Assembly: GCF_011383005.1 (NCBI RefSeq)
Contig: NZ_CP049935.1
Location: 2,914,001 to 2,978,000, forward strand
Length of the DNA: 64,000 bases
Direction of reading: 5' to 3'
From: Phycicoccus sp. HDW14
Lineage (GTDB): Bacteria > Actinomycetota > Actinomycetes > Actinomycetales > Dermatophilaceae
Below are positions 36,829-45,555 of this stretch, piece by piece; the stretch's first letter is position 1, and each line of letters opens with the position of its first letter. The translations under genes and the position numbers were made by a program. Under the pieces are notes generated by a model, which was not told the DNA's origin, ran no database searches, and saw nothing but the letters and a program-made list of their open reading frames with translations.

Positions 36829-39056
36829 CGACACCAGCGAAGGACCAGACGCCTCCCCCGCCCCCCGGCGCACCGACGGCGGCCGCCGTCCCGCTCGAGG
36901 AGCCCACCGAGCCACGCGAGCCGCTGCCCCCCACGCCCGAGCAGGCCTCCCCCGCCACGGTCTCCCCGACCGGCGCGGACCTCGGAGCCGCCCCCACCGA
37001 CATGGGCCAGCAGGGCGCCTTCCTCACGACCTCCACCGGCGCCCGCCTGCGCGACACCGACCACTCGCTGCGCGCCGGCGAGCGCGGCCCCACGCTGCTG
37101 CAGGACCACCACCTGCGCGAGAAGATCACGCACTTCGACCACGAGCGCATCCCCGAGCGGGTGGTCCACGCCCGCGGGGCCGGTGCCCACGGCACCTTCG
37201 TCGGCTACGGCGCAGCGGCCGGCCTCAGCTCGGCCGCGTTCCTCGAGAAGGACGTCGAGACACCGGTGTTCGTGCGGTTCTCGACCGTCGCCGGCTCGCG
37301 GGGCTCGGCCGACTCGGTGCGCGACACCCGTGGCTTCGCCGTCAAGTTCTACACCGAGCAGGGCAACTTCGACCTGGTCGGCAACAACATCCCGGTCTTC
37401 TTCATCCAGGACGGAATCAAGTTCCCCGACATCGTCCACGCGGTGAAGCCGCACCCGGACCGCGAGATCCCGCAGGCCCAGTCGGCGCACGACACCTTCT
37501 GGGACTTCGTCTCGCTCCACACCGAGGCCCAGCACCACACCCTCTGGAACATGTCCGACCGCGGCATCCCCCGCTCGTACCGGCACATGGAGGGCTTCGG
37601 GGTCCACACCTTCCGGCTCGTCGACGCCGAGGGCGGCACCACCCTCGTCAAGTTCCACTGGAAGCCGAAGCTGGGGGTGCACTCCGTGACGTGGGAGGAG
37701 GCCCAGCTGCTCGGCGGCATCGACCCCGACGTCCACCGCCGCGACCTCTACGACGCCATCGAGGCCGGCGCGTTCCCGCAGTGGGAGCTCGGGGTCCAGG
37801 CCTTCGAGGACACCCCGGACCAGACCTTCCAGGGAATCGACCTGCTCGACCCGACGAAGCTCGTGCCCGAGGAGCTCGCCCCGGTGCAGCCGCTCGGCCT
37901 GATGACCCTCACGGGCACCCCGACGAACTTCTTCGCCGAGGCCGAGCAGGTCGCCTTCCACGTCGGCAACCTCGTGGCGGGCATCGACGTCACCGACGAC
38001 CCACTGATGCAGGTGCGGCTGTTCTCCTACGTCGACACGCAGCTGAGCCGGCTCGGCGGCCCGAACTACAACCAGCTGCCGGTCAACCGCCCGCACGCCC
38101 CGGTCAACGACATGCTGCGCGACGGCATGCACCAGAGCGCGGTGCACGCGGGGGTGGCGCCGTACCGCCCGAACTCGCTCGACGGCGGGTGCCCGTTCGT
38201 CGCCGGTGACGCCGAGGGTGCGTTCCTCGACGTCCCGCAGGCCGTCGCGGCCGGCAGCAAGGTCCGTGCCCTGTCGGCGTCCTTCGACGACCACTTCAGC
38301 CAGGCCCGGCTGTTCTGGCGCAGCATGACCCCGGTCGAGCAGGACCACATCGTGCAGGCCTACACCTTCGAGCTCGGCAAGTGCTACGACGAGACCATCC
38401 GGCGCCGTCAGCTGCTCGCGCTCGTCCGGATCGACGCCGGGCTGGCCGCGGCCGTCGCGGCCGGGCTGGGGCTGCCCGCCCCGGAGGCCGGCGGGTCCGA
38501 CACCCCCGAGACCCCCGACGTGGACCCGAGCCCCGCGCTCTCGCAGCTCGGAGGCACCTGGCCGGTCGAGGGACGGACGGTCGCCGTGGTCGTCGACGCC
38601 GGTGCCGACCCGGACGCCGTCGCGGCCCTCACCGAGGCGCTGACGGACGAGCAGGTCGTGCCGCTGCTGCTCGCCGCCACCGGCGGGCCGGTCTGGCCGG
38701 ACCGCGCGCCGGTCGCCCACCGCACGCTCCTGACCAGCCGGTCGGTGGAGTTCGACGCCGTCGTCGTCGCCGCCCTGCTCACACCGGCCGACGACGCCCG
38801 GCAGACCCGGGACGCCAAGGCCGGGCACTCCGACGTCACCGCACTCGACCCCCGCCTGGACCTGCTGCTCGACGAGGCGTACCGGCACGGCAAGGCCATC
38901 GGGGTGGTCGGTGACGCCGACACGGCCGCCGCGGTCGGCCTGCTGCCTGAGGACGCCGGCGTCGTGGTCGGCGACGCCGCCGCCGTCGCCGCCGGGGTGC
39001 TCGAGGCCCTGGGGACCCACCGGGCCTGGGACCGCTTCACCCCGTCGGGGGCCTGA
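36825..39056 (+). CDS. katE: Large-subunit (clade 2) heme catalase
   Basis: 743 residues, the size of HPII-type catalases. After a Pro-rich N-terminus the catalytic histidine is in ERVVHARGAGAHG, the distal asparagine in LVGNNIPVFFIQDG and the proximal tyrosine in RLFSYVDTQLSRLGGPNY. The extra C-terminal flavodoxin/DJ-1-like domain (from about residue 575, RTVAVVVDAGADPDAVAAL) confirms clade 2. It decomposes hydrogen peroxide in the cytosol. It is coupled to the DUF72 gene and followed by a strong terminator. Confidence 0.95.
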   Translation: MTTPAKDQTPPPPPGAPTAAAVPLEEPTEPREPLPPTPEQASPATVSPTGADLGAAPTDMGQQGAFLTTSTGARLRDTDHSLRAGERGPTLLQDHHLREKITHFDHERIPERVVHARGAGAHGTFVGYGAAAGLSSAAFLEKDVETPVFVRFSTVAGSRGSADSVRDTRGFAVKFYTEQGNFDLVGNNIPVFFIQDGIKFPDIVHAVKPHPDREIPQAQSAHDTFWDFVSLHTEAQHHTLWNMSDRGIPRSYRHMEGFGVHTFRLVDAEGGTTLVKFHWKPKLGVHSVTWEEAQLLGGIDPDVHRRDLYDAIEAGAFPQWELGVQAFEDTPDQTFQGIDLLDPTKLVPEELAPVQPLGLMTLTGTPTNFFAEAEQVAFHVGNLVAGIDVTDDPLMQVRLFSYVDTQLSRLGGPNYNQLPVNRPHAPVNDMLRDGMHQSAVHAGVAPYRPNSLDGGCPFVAGDAEGAFLDVPQAVAAGSKVRALSASFDDHFSQARLFWRSMTPVEQDHIVQAYTFELGKCYDETIRRRQLLALVRIDAGLAAAVAAGLGLPAPEAGGSDTPETPDVDPSPALSQLGGTWPVEGRTVAVVVDAGADPDAVAALTEALTDEQVVPLLLAATGGPVWPDRAPVAHRTLLTSRSVEFDAVVVAALLTPADDARQTRDAKAGHSDVTALDPRLDLLLDEAYRHGKAIGVVGDADTAAAVGLLPEDAGVVVGDAAAVAAGVLEALGTHRAWDRFTPSGA

Positions 39057-39066
39057 GCCGCCCACC

Positions 39067-39103
39067 CGAAGGGCCCGGTCGTCGGTGACGGCCGGGCCCT
39101 TCG
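39067..39103 (+). terminator. Terminator hairpin after katE
   Basis: Perfect 12-bp arms CGAAGGGCCCGG (39067-39078) and CCGGGCCCTTCG (39092-39103) with a 13-base loop, eleven bases after the stop. Confidence 0.75.
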
Positions 39104-39200
39104 TGCGCGCCGGCGTGGTCCGCGAGCCCCTGGCAGGCGCCGCCCCCTCGACCGGGCCATTGACCCCGACGGCCCGGGGGCCTACCGTGGTGGCCACCGA

Positions 39201-39219
39201 AGGTGTACGCCGTACACCT
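39201..39219. promoter_or_regulatory. Operator-like palindrome upstream of the DUF4386 gene
   Basis: AGGTGTACGCCGTACACCT: perfect eight-base arms around three bases, ending 18 bp before ATG 39238. GTGTAC/GTACAC arms are typical of TetR-family operators. Confidence 0.55.
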
Positions 39220-39237
39220 CGATGTCAGGGAGTCCTC

Positions 39238-39966
39238 ATGAGCACCACCCGACGGACCGCGCTCGTCGCGGGCCTGTTCTACCTGCTGACCTTCGTCTCG
39301 ATCCCGACCCTCGTCCTCTACGAACCCGCCCGGGCCACCGACTTCGTCCTCGGTGCCGGTGGGACCACCGGCGTCCTGTGGGGCGCCTTCCTCGAGGTCC
39401 TCGTGGGGCTGGCCGGCATCGGGACCGCCATCGCCCTGTACCCGGTCGTGCGCCGCCAGCAGGAGGGCCTCGCGCTCGGCTTCGTGGCCACCCGCAGCCT
39501 CGAGGCGGCCATGATCTTCACCGGGGTGGCGAGCCTGCTGGCGCTCGTCGCGCTGCGTCACGACCTGGGCGCCACCGCGGGTGCAGGTGCCGACCGGTCC
39601 GCACTGCTCGCGATCGGCGCCTCCCACGTCGCGACGTACGACTGGGCCTTCACCCTCGGCCAGAGCCTCATGCCGGGGCTCAACGCCCTCCTGCTCGGGA
39701 CGCTCCTGTACCGCTCCCACCTCGTGCCCCGGGCCCTCCCGCTCATCGGGCTGGTCGGTGCCCCGATCCACCTGACCGCCGTCGTGCTCACGATGTTCGG
39801 CGTCGTCGACCGCGTCGGGACGGTGGCCCTGGTGGCCGCCCTGCCCATCGCGGTGTGGGAGTTCTCGCTCGGCGTGTACCTCGTCGTCAAGGGCTTCCGG
39901 GAGACCGAGCTGACGCCGGGGCAGGCCCCGCTGGCCGCACCGCCGGTCGCGGTTCCCGTCGGCTGA
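39238..39966 (+). CDS. DUF4386 membrane protein
   Basis: 242 residues with about seven hydrophobic helices. It starts TTRRTALVAGLFYLLTFVSI and has the family's TRSLEAAMIFTGVASLLALV and LTGVAP-like loop before the last helices (LPLIGLVGAPIHLTAVVL). Function unknown. Expression is probably repressor-controlled, given the palindrome over its upstream region. No regulator gene is adjacent. Confidence 0.82.
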   Translation: MSTTRRTALVAGLFYLLTFVSIPTLVLYEPARATDFVLGAGGTTGVLWGAFLEVLVGLAGIGTAIALYPVVRRQQEGLALGFVATRSLEAAMIFTGVASLLALVALRHDLGATAGAGADRSALLAIGASHVATYDWAFTLGQSLMPGLNALLLGTLLYRSHLVPRALPLIGLVGAPIHLTAVVLTMFGVVDRVGTVALVAALPIAVWEFSLGVYLVVKGFRETELTPGQAPLAAPPVAVPVG

Positions 39967-40028
39967 CGCCCGCTCGACGCCCGCGCGCGCGGCACGTTCC
40001 TGCAGGTCGGGGACGTGCCGCGCCGGCG

Positions 40029-40090
40029 TGACGTCGTCATGACGCCACGAGGGTTGACAGTGACGTCACCGTGATGTCACTCTGGCGTCA
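40029..40090. promoter_or_regulatory. Phased TGACGTCA-like operator array at the RHH gene
   Basis: Variants of TGACGTCA start at 40029, 40040, 40061, 40072 and 40083, spaced 11, 21, 11 and 11 bases; the last overlaps the start codon. A TTGACA (40054) sits in the middle and may be the -35 element. The phasing on one DNA face suggests cooperative binding, probably by the ribbon-helix-helix protein encoded just downstream. Confidence 0.5.
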
Positions 40091-40611
40091 TGGACCTCAC
40101 GCCCTACGTCGCCCGCCTCCAGCGCGACCTCGTCACGACGGCCCGCACCGGTGGCCCCGAGGCCGTCGAGCTCGCCGAGCTGCTGGCCGGCGGTGTCGAG
40201 CCCTCCGCCCGGATGCTGCTCCTCGACGCCGTCGTCGAGGCCGCCGCCGAGGTCACCGAGCGGCTGACCCCCGGCACGGTCGACGTCCGGCTCCGCGGCC
40301 GCGAGCTCGACCTCGTCGTCACCTCCCCCGCCCTCGAGGCACCCATCGCCCCGCCGACCGCCGACGCCGGGCCCGACGCCGACGACGATGAGACCGGCGG
40401 CACGGCCCGGCTCAGCCTGCGGTTGCCCGAGCGGCTCAAGCCGCGCCTCGAGGAGGCCGCCGAGGCCTCCGGGCTGTCGGTCAACGCCTGGCTCGTGCGG
40501 ACCGTCGCCGCCGCCGTCGCCGACCCCCGCACCCACGCCACCACCCCGTCCGCCCCCACGATCACGGCGCCGATCCGCACGGGTCAGCGCCAGACCGGCT
40601 GGGTCCGCTAG
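40090..40611 (+). CDS. Ribbon-helix-helix protein (HicB-antitoxin-like C-terminus)
   Basis: 173 residues. The N-terminal 100 residues (MDLTPYVARLQRDLVTTA, then ELLAGGVEPSARMLLLDAVV) form an uncharacterised helical domain. The C-terminal TARLSLRLPERLKPRLEEAA plus GLSVNAWLVRTVAAAV is a clear RHH_1/HicB-type DNA-binding motif. No toxin gene is adjacent. It leads an apparent operon with DUF4097 and an ABC exporter, and phased repeats span its start, so it is most likely an autorepressor of that operon. Confidence 0.75.
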   Translation: MDLTPYVARLQRDLVTTARTGGPEAVELAELLAGGVEPSARMLLLDAVVEAAAEVTERLTPGTVDVRLRGRELDLVVTSPALEAPIAPPTADAGPDADDDETGGTARLSLRLPERLKPRLEEAAEASGLSVNAWLVRTVAAAVADPRTHATTPSAPTITAPIRTGQRQTGWVR

Positions 40612-40697
40612 GCCCGCCCACCGCCCGGCCGCGGCGCGAACCCGGCACCCACCAGAACCCCACCGCCACACCCCGACCCGTCACGGGAGGATCCGTC

Positions 40698-41549
40698 ATG
40701 CCCACCTTCAGCACCCCCCAGCCCGTCCGGCTCACGGTCGACGTCGCCGGCTGCGACCTGACCGTCCGCGCCGCCGCCACCCCCGACACGGTCGTCGACG
40801 TCCGTCCGCACAACCCCGCGCGGCAGGGCGACGTCGACCACGCGGCGGCCCTGACCGTCGAGCACGTCGGTGACCGCGTCACCGTGCGCTCGACGCGCTC
40901 GGTCGCCGGCCGCCTGCGCGCCATGATCGGCAACGGTGACCGCGCCGACATCGAGGTCGAGCTCCCCGAGGGCTCGAGCCTCGAGGTGCGGGGCTGGGGC
41001 GAGTCACGCACCTCGGGCCGGCTCGGGACCGTCGACGTCGACACCTCGATGGGCGACATCACCGTCGAGGACGCGGGGGCGGTGCACGGTCGCACCTCGA
41101 TGGGCGACATCCGCGTCGAGCACGCCGGCGGTCGCGTCGAGCTGCGCACCTCGGCCGGCGCCATCCACGTGCAGGAGGCCGCCGACGAGGTGAGCGCCCG
41201 CACCTCCGCCGGTGACGTCACGGTGGGCACCGGGCACGGCCCGATGCGCCTGTCGACGACGGCGGGCGACGTCCGGGTCGGCAGCGCCCACGCGGGCGTC
41301 AGCGCGAAGGCCTCGGCGGGCGACGTCCGGGTCGGGGCCGCGCACGCCGGGGTCGTCGACGTCGACAGCTCCTACGGGCGGGTCGACGTCGGGGTCGCCG
41401 ACGGCGTGGCCGCCTGGCTCGACGTCGAGGCCCGGCACGGCACCGTCCGCAGCGAGCTCGAGGACACCGGCGCCCCCGCCGACGGGGAGCCGACGGTCGA
41501 GCTGCGCATCCGCGCCGGCTACGGCGACGTGCACCTGCGTCGCGCCTGA
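40698..41549 (+). CDS. DUF4097 beta-repeat protein
   Basis: 283 residues, ATG preceded by GGGAGGA. The DUF4097 pattern of alternating short strands is plain: VDVDTSMGDITVEDAG, RTSMGDIRVEHAGG, RTSAGAIHV, RTSAGDVTVG, and an internal near-repeat GDVRVGSAHAGV / GDVRVGAAHAGV. No signal peptide is seen, so it is likely cytosolic, forming a beta-helix. Function is unknown. It sits between an RHH regulator and an ABC exporter. Confidence 0.85.
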   Translation: MPTFSTPQPVRLTVDVAGCDLTVRAAATPDTVVDVRPHNPARQGDVDHAAALTVEHVGDRVTVRSTRSVAGRLRAMIGNGDRADIEVELPEGSSLEVRGWGESRTSGRLGTVDVDTSMGDITVEDAGAVHGRTSMGDIRVEHAGGRVELRTSAGAIHVQEAADEVSARTSAGDVTVGTGHGPMRLSTTAGDVRVGSAHAGVSAKASAGDVRVGAAHAGVVDVDSSYGRVDVGVADGVAAWLDVEARHGTVRSELEDTGAPADGEPTVELRIRAGYGDVHLRRA

Positions 41550-41578
41550 CGCCCACCACCACCCGAAGGGACACGACC

Positions 41579-42538
41579 ATGACCACCAGCACCCCCGCCG
41601 TCGAGGTCCGCGGACTGCACAAGTCCTACGGCGAGCACGTCGTCCTCGACGGCGTCGACCTCACCGTCGAGCCCGGCACGGTCCACGCACTGCTCGGCCC
41701 GAACGGCGCCGGCAAGACGACGGCCGTCAACATCCTCACGACCCTGCTCGCCCCGGACGGCGGCACGGCCCGGGTCCTCGGGCACGACGTCGTCCGCGAG
41801 CCACGGCTCGTGCGGGCGTGCATCGGCCTCACCGGCCAGTTCGCCGCCCTCGACGACCTCCTGACCGCCGAGGAGAACCTCGTGCTCGTCGCCCGGCTGC
41901 ACCACCTGCCGGCCGCCGAGATCCGTTCGCGCACAGCCGAGCTGCTCGAGCGCTTCGAGCTCACGAGCGTCGCGGGTGACCGCCCGTCGACGTTCTCCGG
42001 AGGGATGCGCCGCCGGCTCGACCTCGCGATGGGGCTGCTCGGGCGGCCGAGCGTCCTCGTCCTCGACGAGCCGACGACCGGGCTCGACCCGCGCAGCCGC
42101 CGCGCCACCTGGGACGTCGTGCGCGACCTCGTCGCCGACGGCGTCACGGTCCTGCTCACGACGCAGTACCTCGAGGAGGCCGACCAGCTGGCCGACCACA
42201 TCTCGCTCCTCGACGGCGGACGGGTGGTCGCCGACGGCACGCCGGCCGAGCTGAAGCGCCTGGTCCCCGGCGGCCACGTGCGGCTCACCTTCTCCGACGA
42301 CGCCGCCCTCGGCGAGGCTCGACGGGCCCTCGGCGGCGAGCCCGACCCCGAGGCCCTGGCCCTCGACGTCCCCGGCAGCGGCGACGTCGCCACCCTGCGC
42401 CGCCTCCTCGACCGGCTCGACGCCGAGGGGGTCACGGTCGTCGACCTGAGCATCCGCACCCCCGACCTCGACGACGTCTTCCTCGCCCTCACCGGCGGGA
42501 CCCGCCCCACCGACCAGCCGCAGGAGGCCCTCCGATGA
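41579..42538 (+). CDS. ABC transporter ATP-binding protein, DrrA family
   Basis: 319 residues. Walker A LLGPNGAGKTTAVNIL, Q-loop TGQFAALDDLLTAEENL, signature TFSGGMRRRLDLAMGL, Walker B VLVLDEPTTGLDPRSR, then a C-terminal domain with DLDDVFLALTGG, characteristic of daunorubicin-resistance-type ATPases. It energises export of hydrophobic compounds. The stop overlaps the permease start (ATGA). Confidence 0.92.
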   Translation: MTTSTPAVEVRGLHKSYGEHVVLDGVDLTVEPGTVHALLGPNGAGKTTAVNILTTLLAPDGGTARVLGHDVVREPRLVRACIGLTGQFAALDDLLTAEENLVLVARLHHLPAAEIRSRTAELLERFELTSVAGDRPSTFSGGMRRRLDLAMGLLGRPSVLVLDEPTTGLDPRSRRATWDVVRDLVADGVTVLLTTQYLEEADQLADHISLLDGGRVVADGTPAELKRLVPGGHVRLTFSDDAALGEARRALGGEPDPEALALDVPGSGDVATLRRLLDRLDAEGVTVVDLSIRTPDLDDVFLALTGGTRPTDQPQEALR

Positions 42539-43362
42539 GCACCGCCACCGTCCCCCGCCCGGTCGACCTCCCCCGCCCCCGTCCGCTCGCCGACGCGATG
42601 ACGATGCTCGGGCGCCAGCTGCGGCACGCCCGGCGCTACCCCGAGCTGACGGTCATCGTCCTGCTCGTGCCGGTCGTCCTGCTCGTTCTCTTCGTCCTCG
42701 TCTTCGGCAGCACGCTCGGCGCCGGGCTCGCCCCCGGGGCTCCTGCGAGCCGCGGCGCCTACGCCGACTACGTGCTGCCCGCCATCCTCGTCATGACCAT
42801 CACCTCGATCGCCCAGGGCACCTCGACGACGATGGCCATGGACACGACCCAGGGCATCATCGACCGGTTCCGCACCCTGTCGATCGCCCCCGGCGCGGTG
42901 CTCTCCGGGCACGTGCTCGCGGCGACGATCCAGTCGCTGCTGTCGATGGTCGTCGTCACGGGTGTCGGTCTCGCCGTGGGCTTCCGGCCGCACGCCTCCG
43001 CTGTCGACTGGCTCCTCGTCGTCGGCCTGCTCACCGGCCTGTCCTTCGCCGTCTCGTGGCTGTCGGTCGCACTCGGGCTGGCCTCCCGCACCGTCGAGAG
43101 CGCGAGCAACTACCCGATGCCGCTGGTGCTCCTGCCGTTCCTCGGCAGCGGCTTCGTCCCCACCGACTCGATGCCGGCCGGCCTGCGCTCGTTCGCCGAG
43201 TACCAGCCGTTCACGCCGGTCATGGACGCGGTCCGCGGGTTGCTGCTCGGCACACCCGTCCAGGCCTCCACGGTGTGGGTCGGCGCGGGGTGGTGCGCCG
43301 TGCTCGCGGTGGCCGGGTGGCTGCTCGCCCGCCGGCTCTACGCCCGACCGCGCCGGGGCTGA
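42535..43362 (+). CDS. ABC transporter permease, DrrB/ABC-2 type
   Basis: 275 residues with six transmembrane helices and the ABC-2 motifs YADYVLPAILVMTI, TTQGIIDRFRTLSIAP and NYPMPLVLLPFLGSGFVPTD, plus YQPFTPVMDAVRGLLLG. It pairs with the preceding ATPase as a two-component drug or lipid exporter in the membrane. Confidence 0.9.
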   Translation: MSTATVPRPVDLPRPRPLADAMTMLGRQLRHARRYPELTVIVLLVPVVLLVLFVLVFGSTLGAGLAPGAPASRGAYADYVLPAILVMTITSIAQGTSTTMAMDTTQGIIDRFRTLSIAPGAVLSGHVLAATIQSLLSMVVVTGVGLAVGFRPHASAVDWLLVVGLLTGLSFAVSWLSVALGLASRTVESASNYPMPLVLLPFLGSGFVPTDSMPAGLRSFAEYQPFTPVMDAVRGLLLGTPVQASTVWVGAGWCAVLAVAGWLLARRLYARPRRG

Positions 43363-43448
43363 CCCCGAGGGCGTCCGGGACGGGCCGGGGTCGATGTCGG
43401 GGTCTCCCCTGATGCGGCCCCGGCTCCCCGTCCGCCACGGTGGCCGGG

Positions 43449-44613
43449 TGAGCACCCGCACCGCCGCCGTCGTCCGTCTCGTCCTCTCGGGCGGGGCGGC
43501 GGTGGCCGTCGTGGCCCTCGCCCTCCCCGGGTCACGGGGACGCCGTGGCACGAGATCGGTGCCGCCCTGGCCCGGCCGACCTGGTCCCAGCTGGCCCTCC
43601 TCGGGGTCATCTGGCTCACCGGGCTGTGGGTGCACACGCCGTCGCTGACCGCCGCGCTGCCCGGGCTGTCGCACCGCCGGGCGCTGCTGCTCAACCTCAC
43701 CGGCTCGTTCGTCTCCAACCTCCTGCCGCTCGGCGGCGCGGCCGGCACGGTCGTCAACTGGCGGATGGCCCGCGGGTGGGGGTTCAGCGCCCCGGCGTTC
43801 GCCCGCTGGGCGGTGGTGACCAACCTGGCCGACACCCTCGTCAAGCTGGCCCTGCCGGGAGTCGTGCTGTGCTGGTTCGCGATCGGCACGAAGGCACCCC
43901 CGGGCACGGTCGGCACGACGGCCGTCGTCGGCCTGGTCCTGCTCGCCGTGACCCTCGTCGTCGTGACCCTCGTCGTCCGCGACGACCGGCCGCTGCGGGC
44001 CGCCGGGCGCTGGGCCGACCGGCTGGCCCTCCGGGTCCGCGTGGTGCCGGGCGCCCCCGAGGGATGGGGCGAGCGCGCCGCCCGGTTCCGCCACGACTCC
44101 GCCCGGCTGGTCCGTGACGGCTGGGGCCGGATGCTCGGCGGCAAGCTCGGCTACGCGGCCCTTCAGGCGCTGTTGCTCTGGGGCTGCCTGCGCGTGGTCG
44201 GCGGACCCGTCGCCCCGGTCGTCGTGGCCTCGGCCTTCGTCGTCGAGCGGGTCCTGTCGATGGTCGTCCTCACGCCGGGGGCGACGGGCGTCGTCGAGGT
44301 CGGGATGGCCGGCGTGCTCGGCGCGCTCGGGACCGCACCGGCGGCCGCGGCCGCGGGGGTGCTGCTCTACCGCGGGCTCGTGGTCGGGATGGAGGTGCCG
44401 GTCGGCGGCCTGGCCCTCCTCGGCTGGTGGGCCGGGCGTCGTCGGGAGGGTGCGGGTGGCCGATCCGTGGACCGCGGGCACCCCAGCCGCCCGCTCGCCG
44501 GTCACGGGGCGCATGATGCGGGGACGCACCCGACCGAAGGAGCAGCACGATGGAGTACACCCGTCTCGGCAGCACCGGGCTCACCGTCAGCCGGGTCGCC
44601 CTCGGCTGCATGA
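43449..44613 (+). CDS. Flippase-like membrane protein (LPG synthase TM / UPF0104 family, frame break)
   Basis: GTG 43449 begins STRTAAVVRLVLSGGAAVAV. Near 43524-43533 (CCCCGGG) one extra base shifts the frame, after which GAALARPTWSQLALLGV, NLTGSFVSNLLPLGGAAGTV, WAVVTNLADTLVKLALP and LTPGATGVVEVGMAGVL show the family pattern of eight or so helices. These proteins resemble the transmembrane domain of lysylphosphatidylglycerol synthase and are proposed lipid or glycolipid flippases. The frame runs past the start of the next gene to 44613; the true stop may be earlier (for example 44516 in another frame). Confidence 0.72.
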
Positions 44614-45519
44614 GCTACGCGGACGGGACCCGGGGTGCGCACCCCCTGGGCCCTCGACGAGGAGACCTCGGGCGCCTTCTTCCGGCAGGCCGTCGAGCTC
44701 GGGATCACCTTCTGGGACACCGCGAACGTGTACAGCGCCGGAACCTCCGAGGAGTTCGTGGGTCGGGCCGTCCGGAAGTACAGCCGGCGCGAGGACGTCG
44801 TGCTGGCCACCAAGGTCCACGGCCGGATGCACGGCGGCCCGGGCGGGAGCGGCCTGTCCCGCAAGGCGATCCTCGAGCAGGTCGACGCCTCGCTGAAGCG
44901 TCTCGGCACCGACTACGTCGACCTCTACCAGATCCACCGGTTCGACCCGGAGACGCCGGTCGAGGAGACGATGGAGGCGCTGCACGACGTCGTCCGGTCC
45001 GGACGCGCGCGGTACGTCGGGGCCTCCTCGATGTGGGCCTGGCAGTTCGCGACGATGCAGCACGCGGCCGACCTCGGCGGCTGGACCCGGTTCGTGTCGA
45101 TGCAGGACCAGTACAGCCTCCTCATGCGCGAGGAGGAGCAGGAGATGTTCCCGCTGCTGGCCGACCAGGGCGTGGGGGCCGTGCCGTGGAGCCCGCTGGC
45201 GCGCGGGCGCCTGGCCCGCCCGTGGGGCGAGCAGACCGAGCGCTCCGGCACCGACGAGTTCGGCAAGCGGCTGTACCAGGAGGGCGACGCCGAGATCGTC
45301 GGCGCCGTCGAGCGGGTGGCCCGCGACCGCGGCGTCGCGATGTCGACCGTCGCGCTCGCCTGGGTGCTGCGCAACCCCGTGGTCGACGCGCCGATCGTCG
45401 GGGCGACCAAGGAGCACCACCTCCCGGACGCCGTCGCCGCGCTCGACCTCGTGCTGACCGACGACGAGGTCTCGGCCCTGGAGTCGGCCTACACCCCGCG
45501 TCGCCCCAGCGGCTTCTGA
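44550..45519 (+). CDS. Aldo/keto reductase (AKR, frame break by one extra C)
   Basis: ATG 44550 is preceded by GAAGGAG. MEYTRLGSTGLTVSRVALGC is typical of the KCAB/YhdN-like AKR group. An extra C in 44642-44646 breaks the frame; it resumes at WALDEETSGAFFRQAVELGI. The catalytic set is present: WDTANVYSAGTSEEF (Asp, Tyr), VLATKVHG (Lys) and LYQIHRFDPETP (His). Repaired length is 322 residues. A cytosolic NADPH-dependent carbonyl reductase; substrate unknown. Confidence 0.88.
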
Positions 45520-45555
45520 GCGGTGGCGAGGGGACTCAGGCCTGACGCCGCCCGG

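Noticed and set aside
41626..44529. A 967-codon open frame on the minus strand
   Set aside because: It is wholly antisense to the DUF4097/ABC/flippase genes and has no recognisable motif. It is a composition artefact.
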